The position numbers and the translations under genes were made by a program. 64,000 bases of DNA, taken from contig WOYV01000078.1 of assembly GCA_011620585.1 (NCBI GenBank), positions 38,451 through 102,450 of the forward strand, written 5' to 3'. Position 1 is the first letter of the stretch; each line of letters starts with the position of its first letter. The DNA is from Draconibacterium sp. Its GTDB lineage: Bacteria > Bacteroidota > Bacteroidia > Bacteroidales > Prolixibacteraceae. The notes beneath the pieces are model-generated. The model made no database searches. It had not been told where the DNA came from and saw only the letters and a program-made list of their open reading frames with translations. Below, piece after piece: positions 24,716 through 32,597 of the stretch.

Positions 24716-26665
24716 ATGAATAATACATCCAATATATTTTCTGCACGAAACGTGTTTTTTGCCAGCCTGATTTTGGCCGGTATTTTACTCGCGTTTCTGG
24801 CTCCCAACGCTGCAGTAAATGTGGATGAAATGTTGCATTATCCTCATGCCAAACAGGTGGTTAACTGGTATTTTACCGGGGGGAAAGATGTATCGTGCCT
24901 TGATACCCCAACAAGCAACTTAAAATATTACGGGCAATCGGTGGATAATTTTACAGCACTGGTTAACCGGGTTTTTCATATTCAAAACGAATTTTTGACA
25001 CGACATTTAACCGGAGCATTTTTCTTTTGGTTACTGTTGGTTTTTGGCGGTTTGCTTGGTAAAGAACTGACAAAATCTTACTGGACATCGGTATTGGTTG
25101 TACTTTCCCTGCTACTTACCCCACGTTTATTTGGACAAGCGTTCGGAAATTTAAAAGACATTCCTTTTGCCGCGGGTTATGTTGCAGGTATCCTATATAT
25201 AATTCGGATTTTAAAGACATTCCCAAAACAAAGCTGGCGCAATGTAATTTCTTTGGCAATAGCCATTGCATTTGCCATATCGGTGCGTGCAGGCGGTTTA
25301 ATTTTGTTCGCCTACCTGGCATTGGGCATTCTTGCCTTATTTGTTGTAAAGCCTTTTTTACTTAAATATATCGTTTCAACTAAATCTTGTATTGTAAGGC
25401 TAACGGGCCAGGGTTTGACAATAGCAGTAGCCGGGTATTTTCTCGGTTTACTGTTCTGGCCCTTTGCCTTACAGGACGTTTTTCGCCACCCGTTGGAAAG
25501 CCTGTCGATGATGGAGCATTATGCGGTGAGCATTAAGCAAATTTTTAACGGAGAGGTACTTTGGAGCAGTAATTTGCCGCCAGGTTATCTCATCCGGTGG
25601 ATATGGATATCCACCCCGGAGTTTATTCTCGTGGGGCTGATATATTATATAGCCTTTTTAACCTATAAGTTTACTAAACCTGGCGAACAACTCTTTTTAG
25701 GGTTGTTCGCTCTTTTTACGCTGGTTTTTCCTGTGATTTATGTAATCGCCATTGGGTCGAACCTTTACAGCGGGTTGCGCCAAATGTTGTTTGTTGTTCC
25801 AATAATGGTAATTCTTGCTGTGTTTGGCCTCCAGAGTATGATTCAAATTTTAAAAAAATGGCAAACCAGGCTTCCCTGCATTCTCCTCTTTTTCGGGTTA
25901 ATGCTATTCCCGCTGTTTCATCAGGCTAAAACATTTCCGGTCGACTATGTATATTTCAACTGGATTTCGGGCGGTAATAAAAAAGCCTGGAGCAATTACG
26001 AATACGACTATTATTTCCATGGGATGAAACAGGCAACGGATGATTTGATCGCAGAAATAGGTGATAAAAGTGCAGTAGTGGCAATGAATTGTCAGTTACC
26101 CAATTATTTTGAAAAACATCCGAATATAAATTTTCAATATACACGCTATCTCGAACGTAGCTCTTTTGAATGGGATTACGGGCTTTTTGGGGTGAATTAC
26201 ATTCATCCCTGGCAACTGAAGAACAAAACCTGGCAATCGGCTAAAATTGTTAAAACTTATTACCACAAAGGCAATCCGCTGGTGGTTTTAATAAAGCGCG
26301 GAAAGAAAACTGACTTTGAAGCCATCCAGGCAATCAAAGATAAAAAATGGGGCGAAGGTGAACTTTTGATTAAGGATGCACTTGAAACAGAACCAAATAA
26401 TGTATGGTTGTTCGTAAATTTGGCAAATATTAGATTGGCACAGGCGAAATACAACGAACTTGATTCGATATTGGAAAAAGGAAGAACAATACATCCGTAT
26501 TACGAACCGTTTTATTTGCTCGAAGCTCAGAAACTGTTCGACCTGAATGATTATGAAGCAGCGAACAAAGTACTGCAACAGTTGAATGGAGTGAATCCGC
26601 GGTATTCGAATGCAGCTCCGCTAATGAAAAAGGTGAATGAAAAATTAAATAATAAGTCAAATTAA
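24716..26665 (+). CDS. GT-C fold membrane glycosyltransferase with C-terminal TPR
   Basis: A 649-residue protein with about ten membrane helices in the first 400 residues and a soluble C-terminal half. The NVDEMLHYPHAKQV segment in the first periplasmic loop (about residues 37-50) carries the acidic DE typical of GT-C enzymes such as ArnT/PMT, which take the sugar from a polyprenyl-phosphate carrier. The C-terminal 130 residues contain tetratricopeptide-like helices (NNVWLFVNLANIRLAQAKY, then EPFYLLEAQKLFDLNDYEA), which could bind a protein partner or acceptor. Together with the preceding GT2 gene it forms a likely lipid-linked sugar transfer pair that modifies an envelope glycan or protein. 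The acceptor is unknown. Confidence 0.82.
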   Translation: MNNTSNIFSARNVFFASLILAGILLAFLAPNAAVNVDEMLHYPHAKQVVNWYFTGGKDVSCLDTPTSNLKYYGQSVDNFTALVNRVFHIQNEFLTRHLTGAFFFWLLLVFGGLLGKELTKSYWTSVLVVLSLLLTPRLFGQAFGNLKDIPFAAGYVAGILYIIRILKTFPKQSWRNVISLAIAIAFAISVRAGGLILFAYLALGILALFVVKPFLLKYIVSTKSCIVRLTGQGLTIAVAGYFLGLLFWPFALQDVFRHPLESLSMMEHYAVSIKQIFNGEVLWSSNLPPGYLIRWIWISTPEFILVGLIYYIAFLTYKFTKPGEQLFLGLFALFTLVFPVIYVIAIGSNLYSGLRQMLFVVPIMVILAVFGLQSMIQILKKWQTRLPCILLFFGLMLFPLFHQAKTFPVDYVYFNWISGGNKKAWSNYEYDYYFHGMKQATDDLIAEIGDKSAVVAMNCQLPNYFEKHPNINFQYTRYLERSSFEWDYGLFGVNYIHPWQLKNKTWQSAKIVKTYYHKGNPLVVLIKRGKKTDFEAIQAIKDKKWGEGELLIKDALETEPNNVWLFVNLANIRLAQAKYNELDSILEKGRTIHPYYEPFYLLEAQKLFDLNDYEAANKVLQQLNGVNPRYSNAAPLMKKVNEKLNNKSN

Positions 26666-26677
26666 AACTGTAATACT

Positions 26678-26914
26678 ATGAAAAGAATTATCGCACTGAT
26701 TGGATTATTCATCATGAGTTTGCCCACCTTATTAATGGCCCAGGAAGAAGGTACTTATATCGAAAACCTGGGTGCTCAGGACAGCTCATACCTCGATGAT
26801 TCGATAAACACGGTAGCGCCTGCAACCGGTTCCAACACCGTAATTATTGTCGTTGTGGTTGTTGTGGTAATTGCCGTAGCAGCATTTTTCCTTCTTAAGA
26901 AAAAGAAGAAATAA
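26678..26914 (+). CDS. Small secreted or membrane protein with C-terminal anchor
   Basis: A 78-residue protein with an N-terminal signal peptide (residues 1-21, ending LLMAQ), a 30-residue hydrophilic Asp/Ser/Thr-rich middle, and a C-terminal hydrophobic helix made almost only of Val and Ile (about residues 52-71) followed by a lysine tail. This gives a type I small membrane protein with a short outside segment of about 25 residues. I recognise no family. It is the last gene of the run that starts at 20888 and sits 12 bases after the GT-C gene, so it may be an accessory or substrate of that system. A strong terminator follows. Confidence 0.75.
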   Translation: MKRIIALIGLFIMSLPTLLMAQEEGTYIENLGAQDSSYLDDSINTVAPATGSNTVIIVVVVVVVIAVAAFFLLKKKKK

Positions 26915-26933
26915 TACACTAAGTGATTGAATG

Positions 26934-26963
26934 AAAAAACCCGGTTAATTGCCGGGTTTTTTT
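26934..26963. terminator. Bidirectional terminator between the small membrane protein gene and gltX
   Basis: CCCGG pairs with CCGGG across a seven-base loop and is flanked by six A on the left and seven T on the right, so it can work in both directions for the two convergent genes. Confidence 0.85.
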
Positions 26964-26980
26964 ATGCTTTTGTACGAAGT

Positions 26981-28513
26981 TTATCCAATTTTTTGAAGAG
27001 CGGTTTGTATGCGCGAAATGGTTTCTTCCTTTCCAAGCAATTCGCAGATAACAAACAAATCGGGCCCAAGATTTCCGCCAACAAGACTCAATCGAAGCGG
27101 ATTCATAATTGCGCCGAATCCCCAACCTTTCTCATTCATAAATGCCGAAAACGCTTCTTTGATTGATTCAGCTTTCCAATTTTTTACGTTTTCAAATACT
27201 CCCGCAATGGCGTTAATCTGGCCGGGTGTTTCCTGTGTCCAGCGTTTGCTGACAGTTTTTTCGTCGTAGGACTCGGGAGCTACAAAAAAGTATGAGCCCT
27301 GTTCCCATAAATCGTTTACAAACTCGCAGCGTTCCTTAATTTCAGCTACCACAGCTCTGATCTTTTCATCTGGAGCCTCGATGCCTTTTTCACTCAAAAC
27401 AGGTTTAAAAAGTTTGGAAAGTTCTTCTGTTGATTTTTGCTGAAAATAGTGTTTGTTAAACCATTTTGCTTTTTCAGGATCGAAACGCGAACCCGATTTT
27501 ACCACTCTTTCAAGGCTGAAAAGCTTGCTTAGTTCATCAAGGTTAAAAAATTCCTGTTCGGTGCCCGGGTTCCAGCCAAGCAAAGCCAGCAGGTTTAAAA
27601 AAGCTTCGGGGAAATAACCGTCTTCACGGTATCCGCGGGAGATATCGCCGGTTTCAGGATCAGTCCAGAGAAGAGGGAATACGGGGAAACCCATTTTGTC
27701 GCCATCGCGTTTGCTGAGTTTTCCTTTGCCAACGGGTTTTAAAATTAGTGGTAAGTGAGCAAACCGTGGTTTGGTATCTTCCCAGCCGAAAGCCCGGTAC
27801 AAAAGCACATGCAGCGGCATCGATGGCAACCATTCCTCTCCGCGGATAACATGTGTTATTTTCATCAGGTGGTCATCGACCACATTTGCCAGGTGATATG
27901 TCGGCATCCCGTCTGATTTAAAAAGCACTTTATCATCGAGGCTTTTGGTGGTATTAAAAGTTACACTTCCACGAATCAGATCTTCCTCTGTAACCTCAAG
28001 ATCTTCGGGCATCTTAAAGCGAATAACAAAGGCTTCTCCTGCATCAATTTTTTGCTGAACCTCGTTTTCAGGAAGACGAAGCGAGTTGTTCAGGTCATTT
28101 CTGGTTGAAATTCCGTAAGAAAAAGTTTCACCTTTCAACTCAGCAGCGTTTCGCAGCGTTTCGATTTCTTGCGGTGTGTCGAATGCATAATAAGCCCATC
28201 CACTTTCCACCAGTTGATCCGCATATTTTTTATAAAGTTCTTTTCGTTCGCTTTGTCGGTAAGGTCCGTAATTACCACCCATTCCGGGGCCTTCAACCGG
28301 TGTTAATCCACACCAGTTCAGGCTTTCAATAATGTACTCTTCTGCTCCCGGCACAAAACGGTTCTGGTCGGTATCTTCAATTCTAAGAATAAAATCGCCT
28401 CCGTGTTTTTTTGCAAAAAGATAGTTGAACAAAGCTGTTCGTACGCCTCCCATATGAAGCGGGCCCGTTGGACTTGGAGCAAAACGCACCCTTACTTTTC
28501 TGTCGCTCATCAT
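26981..28513 (-). CDS. gltX: Glutamyl-tRNA synthetase
   Basis: A 510-residue class Ib synthetase charging tRNA-Glu. It begins VRVRFAPSPTGPLHMGGVRT with the HIGH motif as HMGG, has the RIEDTDQNRFVPGAEE and YRQSERKELYKKYAD segments, and carries the KMSKS motif as KLSKRDGD at about residue 260. Length fits the family. I start at ATG 28513 (or the next codon, 28510). A longer frame from a TTG at 28534 is rejected because it begins inside the TATCTTTG promoter box at 28532-28539. It is convergent with the small membrane protein gene and divergent from kbl. Confidence 0.96.
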   Translation of the reverse strand: MMSDRKVRVRFAPSPTGPLHMGGVRTALFNYLFAKKHGGDFILRIEDTDQNRFVPGAEEYIIESLNWCGLTPVEGPGMGGNYGPYRQSERKELYKKYADQLVESGWAYYAFDTPQEIETLRNAAELKGETFSYGISTRNDLNNSLRLPENEVQQKIDAGEAFVIRFKMPEDLEVTEEDLIRGSVTFNTTKSLDDKVLFKSDGMPTYHLANVVDDHLMKITHVIRGEEWLPSMPLHVLLYRAFGWEDTKPRFAHLPLILKPVGKGKLSKRDGDKMGFPVFPLLWTDPETGDISRGYREDGYFPEAFLNLLALLGWNPGTEQEFFNLDELSKLFSLERVVKSGSRFDPEKAKWFNKHYFQQKSTEELSKLFKPVLSEKGIEAPDEKIRAVVAEIKERCEFVNDLWEQGSYFFVAPESYDEKTVSKRWTQETPGQINAIAGVFENVKNWKAESIKEAFSAFMNEKGWGFGAIMNPLRLSLVGGNLGPDLFVICELLGKEETISRIQTALQKIG

Positions 28514-28531
28514 TCTGTTTTTAATTCGCTG

Positions 28532-28539
28532 CAAAGATA
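28532..28539 (-). promoter_or_regulatory. Minus-7 box for gltX
   Basis: Minus-strand TATCTTTG, an exact TAnnTTTG match 18 bases before the chosen start codon. It decides against the longer TTG-started frame. Confidence 0.55.
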
Positions 28540-28677
28540 GAAGAAAATTGAGGACTGAAGGATTGAATGCCTAAATGCTAAAATGAATGCATCTTGTTTG
28601 CTGCATTTTATCAATGTTTAAGTTCTCATATTTGCTTTATTTTGTATACTATAAAAATCTTCTAAAAACCTGAAAAT

Positions 28678-29865
28678 ATGTATGGTAAAATAAAACAGGA
28701 TCTTCAGCAAAACCTGGAAGAATTAAAATCGCAGGGTTTGTATAAGACTGAACGCATTATTACGAGTTCTCAAAGTTCGCAGATAAACGTGGCAGGAGGC
28801 GAGACGGTTCTGAATTTTTGTGCCAACAACTATCTGGGGCTGGCCAATAATCCAGAAGTAGTAAAGGCCGCACAGGATATTATGAACGACTGGGGATTTG
28901 GTCTTTCTTCGGTACGTTTTATTTGCGGAACTCAAGACATTCACAAACAATTGGAAAAGAAAGTTTCGGAATTTCTCGGAACCGAGGACACTATTTTATA
29001 CGTTGCCGCTTTTGATGCGAACGGCGGTGTTTTTGAACCTCTCCTGGGAGAAGATTCTGCCATAATTTCAGACGAGTTAAACCATGCCTCGATTATCGAC
29101 GGCGTGCGTTTATGCAAAGCACAGCGTTTGCGTTATAAACATTCGGACATGGCCGAACTCGGGCAATGTTTGCAGGATGCTGCAAGCGCTACCTATCGTT
29201 TGATTGTTACTGACGGCGTTTTCTCGATGGATGGCGATTTGGCAAAACTACCTGAGATTGTTGCATTGGCAGAAAAATATGATGCGATGGTGATGGTAGA
29301 CGATTCACACGCTACCGGCTATATTGGCAAAACCGGAAGAGGCACAGCTGAACATTTTGGTGTTCTGGGGAAAATAGACATTATCACTACTACTTTCGGA
29401 AAAGCGATGGGTGGCGGAAACGGAGGTTGTACTTCGGGCCGGAAAGAAATTATAGAGATGCTCCGTCAACGTTCTCGTCCGTATTTATTTTCGAATACTT
29501 TGGCTCCGGCCACCGTAGGGGCTACCCTGAAAGTGATCGATATGCTGGCTGCCTCGTCTGATCTGCCTGAAAAAACCATGGCGAATGCCCAATATTTCAG
29601 AAGTAAAATGGAAGCTGCGGGTTTTGATTTGGTGAAAGGGGACACAGCAATTGTTCCGGTAATGATTTACGATGAACCACTGGCTGTTAAATTTGCCGAC
29701 GAACTGCTAAAAGAAGGTGTTTATGTTATTGGATTTGTATTTCCGGTGGTCCCACGTGGAAAAGCAAGGATTCGTGTTCAGCTATCAGCTGCACACACAA
29801 CTTCACAAATTGATAAAGCAGTTGACGCTTTTATAAAAGTTGGTAAACAGATGAACATCATCTGA
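28678..29865 (+). CDS. kbl: Glycine C-acetyltransferase (2-amino-3-ketobutyrate CoA ligase)
   Basis: A 395-residue PLP enzyme of the alpha-oxoamine synthase family. Kbl splits 2-amino-3-ketobutyrate with CoA into glycine and acetyl-CoA in threonine breakdown. Typical segments are NNYLGLANNPEV, the glycine-rich GFGLSSVRFICGTQ, the DDSHATGYIGKTGRG loop, and the PLP lysine in TTTFGKAMGGGNGG. The C-terminal PRGKARIRVQLSAAHT also fits. The partner threonine dehydrogenase gene is not adjacent. The length matches Kbl, while BioF and serine palmitoyltransferase relatives usually differ in the GTQ and FSNTLAP segments seen here. A hairpin follows the stop codon. Confidence 0.92.
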   Translation: MYGKIKQDLQQNLEELKSQGLYKTERIITSSQSSQINVAGGETVLNFCANNYLGLANNPEVVKAAQDIMNDWGFGLSSVRFICGTQDIHKQLEKKVSEFLGTEDTILYVAAFDANGGVFEPLLGEDSAIISDELNHASIIDGVRLCKAQRLRYKHSDMAELGQCLQDAASATYRLIVTDGVFSMDGDLAKLPEIVALAEKYDAMVMVDDSHATGYIGKTGRGTAEHFGVLGKIDIITTTFGKAMGGGNGGCTSGRKEIIEMLRQRSRPYLFSNTLAPATVGATLKVIDMLAASSDLPEKTMANAQYFRSKMEAAGFDLVKGDTAIVPVMIYDEPLAVKFADELLKEGVYVIGFVFPVVPRGKARIRVQLSAAHTTSQIDKAVDAFIKVGKQMNII

Positions 29866-29888
29866 TAAAAAATAAACCTGAATGTATC

Positions 29889-29916
29889 AAGGCTATCTGT
29901 AAGGATAGCCTTTCGT
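29889..29916 (+). terminator. Hairpin terminator after kbl
   Basis: AAGGCTATC pairs perfectly with GATAGCCTT across a six-base loop. The T tract behind it is short, so efficiency is uncertain. The region between here and 30101 shows no feature I recognise. Confidence 0.6.
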
Positions 29917-30101
29917 TATATTTTTACCATTTGAGGCATAAATTTACGATTTGTGGGTTTTGTTCGGGTTTAATAGAAGAGATTTGTAGGGCAAAATTTA
30001 ATATAAACATTCATAACGTAAAAATATTTGGAGTTTTGTTGATGCCAAGGCAGAAACTAAGAATTCCGTCCCCAAGGTATGAAACTTGAATGCAAGAAAA
30101 C

Positions 30102-30128
30102 GGTGGTCTCGCCAGAGCCACCTTTTTT
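30102..30128. terminator. Second terminator between kbl and the convergent isomerase gene
   Basis: GGTGG plus CTC (one bulged T) pairs with GAG plus CCACC around GCCA, followed by six T on the plus strand and preceded by four A, so it may also serve the minus-strand gene ending at 30146. Confidence 0.7.
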
Positions 30129-30145
30129 GTATTATTTATAACTTG

Positions 30146-31072
30146 TTAAACCTCAAACGCATCTACTTTTCGGTATGCTTCTATGAGCGCAAGTTCACCT
30201 TCTTTTCCATTTTTGCTTTTACCGTGTTCGCAGCAGAGTACGCCATTGTAGCCTTTGTTGTAAATGTGTTTAAAAATATTCAGATAATTGATTTCGCCAG
30301 TGGTGGGTTCTTTTCTTCCGGGGTTATCGCCAATATGAAAAGCTCCGATATAATCCCAGCACAAATCGATATTCATAATCAGGTTCCCTTCGGTAATTTG
30401 CTGATGGTACATGTCGTCTACAATTTTACAACTGGGATGATTTACAGCGACACAAATCATTTTTGCCTGTGCCATTTTTGTCAGGAAAAGCTTTGGATGG
30501 TCTACCTGGTGGTTCAGTGGTTCCATAACCAGTTCAAGGCCTGTTTCCCCGGCAATCTCACAACAAGCCCGCATGTGCTCAATAACGTTCGCAGTTTGGT
30601 AATCCCAATCCATTTTTTCATCATAAATACCCATGGTGATGAGGCCGGTTTTGACCCCTGTCCTTTTTTGTACTTCAAGCGCTTCCCTGGTTTTGGATTC
30701 CAGCATGCTTCTCACTTCAGGATTGGCGGTTACCATGTATTTTGCACCATGGTCGGCATAAACAATAAAAGGACCCAAATCAAGGCCAAGTTTTGCGAGT
30801 TCGTTCCCAATTTTTTCCTGCATTTCAGGAGTTCTGCCCATCAATCCGTTGTCAAAAACAGCCCGAAAGCCCTGGTCGGCAATAAAACGAATGTTGTCGA
30901 TAGGGTCGTCGCCAACATGGGCACTAAACATGCCCAAATGTGGCGCATATTTTAACTTGAACTGAGCCGTGTTGGAAACTTTGGTTTGGGTTTCTGTAGC
31001 ATTCAAAACACCGGGCAATCCGGCCATTGCTAAACCGGCTGCCGAGTTAAACAGGAAATTTCGTCTTTTCAT
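30146..31072 (-). CDS. Exported sugar isomerase/epimerase, hydroxypyruvate isomerase-like
   Basis: A 308-residue TIM-barrel protein of the xylose isomerase-like / hydroxypyruvate isomerase (Hyi) family. The N-terminus is a twin-arginine-like export signal (MKRRNFLFNSAAGLAMAG). Metal-binding segments are visible: LVMEPLNHQVDHP (Glu and His), NIDLCWDYIGAFHIGDNPGRKEPTTG at about residues 210-235, and the closing NGVLCCEHGKSK. Such exported isomerases are frequent in Bacteroidota polysaccharide clusters. It is the third gene of a probable operon beta-galactosidase, sulfatase, isomerase. The native substrate may be a sugar or keto-acid released by these enzymes and cannot be told from sequence. 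Confidence 0.82.
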   Translation of the reverse strand: MKRRNFLFNSAAGLAMAGLPGVLNATETQTKVSNTAQFKLKYAPHLGMFSAHVGDDPIDNIRFIADQGFRAVFDNGLMGRTPEMQEKIGNELAKLGLDLGPFIVYADHGAKYMVTANPEVRSMLESKTREALEVQKRTGVKTGLITMGIYDEKMDWDYQTANVIEHMRACCEIAGETGLELVMEPLNHQVDHPKLFLTKMAQAKMICVAVNHPSCKIVDDMYHQQITEGNLIMNIDLCWDYIGAFHIGDNPGRKEPTTGEINYLNIFKHIYNKGYNGVLCCEHGKSKNGKEGELALIEAYRKVDAFEV

Positions 31073-31161
31073 TATTGTCAGGATTAATTGAATATCAAGT
31101 TACCGTATAAATTTAAACATAATTCTTTATCGAAATTGTTTTCTATCACATTTGCCGCATT

Positions 31162-32586
31162 TCAAAAAGTAAAAAGCCCAGAATCGGTTCGTGCATTTTG
31201 CATTAGCTGAAGCAACTCTTTCACAAGTTCGGGATGTGCCGCTGCCACATTATTTTCTTCTCCAATATCTTCCGCGAGGTTGAAAAGCTCAGTAGTCGTT
31301 TCTTCCGGGTTTGAAATATTATATTGAACCAGTTTCCAGTCTCCTTTTCGAATGGCCTTTCTTCCTCCCTGTTCATGGAATTCCCAGTACATATATTCAT
31401 GTTCCTGTTGTTCTTTTCCCAATAATGTGGGTAAGAATGAAATTCCATCAATGTTTTCCGGAACACTGGCTTCAGCAATTTCGGCGAAGGTTGGCAGTAC
31501 ATCCCAGAAAGCAGAAATATGATTGGAGAGGCTCCCTGCCAGAATCTTACCGTTCCAAACAGCTATCATTGGCACACGGATCCCACCTTCGAAAACATCG
31601 CGTTTATATCCCTTCAAAGGTCCGTTCGAATCGAAAAAACCGGGGTCGGCGCCTCCCTCTTTGTGAGGACCGTTATCCGAGGTAAAAATGATCAATGTGT
31701 TTTCATAAAGTCCAAGTTCTTTGAGTTTGCTTACGATCTCGCCTACTTGCATGTCGAGGTAATCGACCATGGCGGCAAAAGCAGCGTGTGGTTCGGGTTG
31801 CGAACCGTAGGCCCCGTTTTTATAATTTGGGCCTTCATCAACACCGGCGTAGATTTTTTCTGGCAGAAATTTTCCACGGTATTTTGCCATGTATTCTTCG
31901 GGAGCGATTAGTTCGGCATGTGGAATGATCGAGGGATAAAATAAAAAGAAAGGTTTGTCGCGATTATCTTCCAGGAACTTCAGTGCTTGCCGATGAATAA
32001 TTTCGGGGCCGTATTCGCCTTTTTGCTGACCTGCATTTCCTTCCAATACTACTTTTTCCTGGTTGTGCCACAAGTGATAAGGGTAATAATTATGTCCCAT
32101 TCGCTGGCAGTTGTATCCAAAAAATTCGTCGAAACCTTGCATATTCGGATCGCCTTCTGAACCTGGGTAACCCAGCCCCCACTTTCCGAAAGCTCCGGTT
32201 ACGTAACCGGCATCTTTCAGAATTTCGGCAAGCGTGAGGGCTTTACTTTCCAGCGGATATTGTCCTTCGGGCTGCCATTCCTTGTTCCCGCGTATAAATG
32301 TATGACCGGTGTGTTGTCCGGTCATCAGGCTTGAACGCGACGGTGCGCAAACGGTGCACCCTGCATAATGCTGCGTAAAACGCATCCCGCTTTCAGCAAG
32401 TTGGTCGATATTTGGTGTCGAAAAACGACTTTGGCCATAGCCGCTCAAATCTCCGTAGCCTAGGTCATCGGCAAGTATAAAAACGATGTTGGGCTTTTGA
32501 GTAAGCATCTGTGTTTGTGCACTTTTTTGCTGACACGACGAGAACAAAAGCACTACCAGGAGACCGTGAGAAATAATTTTGAACAT
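31162..32586 (-). CDS. Arylsulfatase, formylglycine type, lipoprotein
   Basis: A 474-residue type I (S1) sulfatase anchored as a lipoprotein (lipobox FSSC, Cys18). The metal-binding start is NIVFILADDLGYGDLS. The catalytic nucleophile is Cys80 in the motif CAPSRSSLMTG, which must be converted to formylglycine. Further active-site parts are AFGKWGLGY, the IIPHAEL segment and TSDNGPHKEGG. It would remove sulfate esters from a glycan or aromatic substrate at the cell surface. It starts 11 bases after the GH2 gene and is probably cotranscribed with it, pointing to a sulfated galactan or glycosaminoglycan-like substrate. No maturase (anSME) is in the window, and the FGE-like protein at 20888 lacks the needed cysteines. 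Confidence 0.94.
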   Translation of the reverse strand: MFKIISHGLLVVLLFSSCQQKSAQTQMLTQKPNIVFILADDLGYGDLSGYGQSRFSTPNIDQLAESGMRFTQHYAGCTVCAPSRSSLMTGQHTGHTFIRGNKEWQPEGQYPLESKALTLAEILKDAGYVTGAFGKWGLGYPGSEGDPNMQGFDEFFGYNCQRMGHNYYPYHLWHNQEKVVLEGNAGQQKGEYGPEIIHRQALKFLEDNRDKPFFLFYPSIIPHAELIAPEEYMAKYRGKFLPEKIYAGVDEGPNYKNGAYGSQPEPHAAFAAMVDYLDMQVGEIVSKLKELGLYENTLIIFTSDNGPHKEGGADPGFFDSNGPLKGYKRDVFEGGIRVPMIAVWNGKILAGSLSNHISAFWDVLPTFAEIAEASVPENIDGISFLPTLLGKEQQEHEYMYWEFHEQGGRKAIRKGDWKLVQYNISNPEETTTELFNLAEDIGEENNVAAAHPELVKELLQLMQNARTDSGLFTF

Positions 32587-32597
32587 TACATCATCAT

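Noticed and set aside
30086..30955. Long plus-strand frame of 289 codons opposite the sugar isomerase gene
   Set aside because: It is an antisense shadow of a well-conserved exported isomerase; it has no signal, family match or own promoter.
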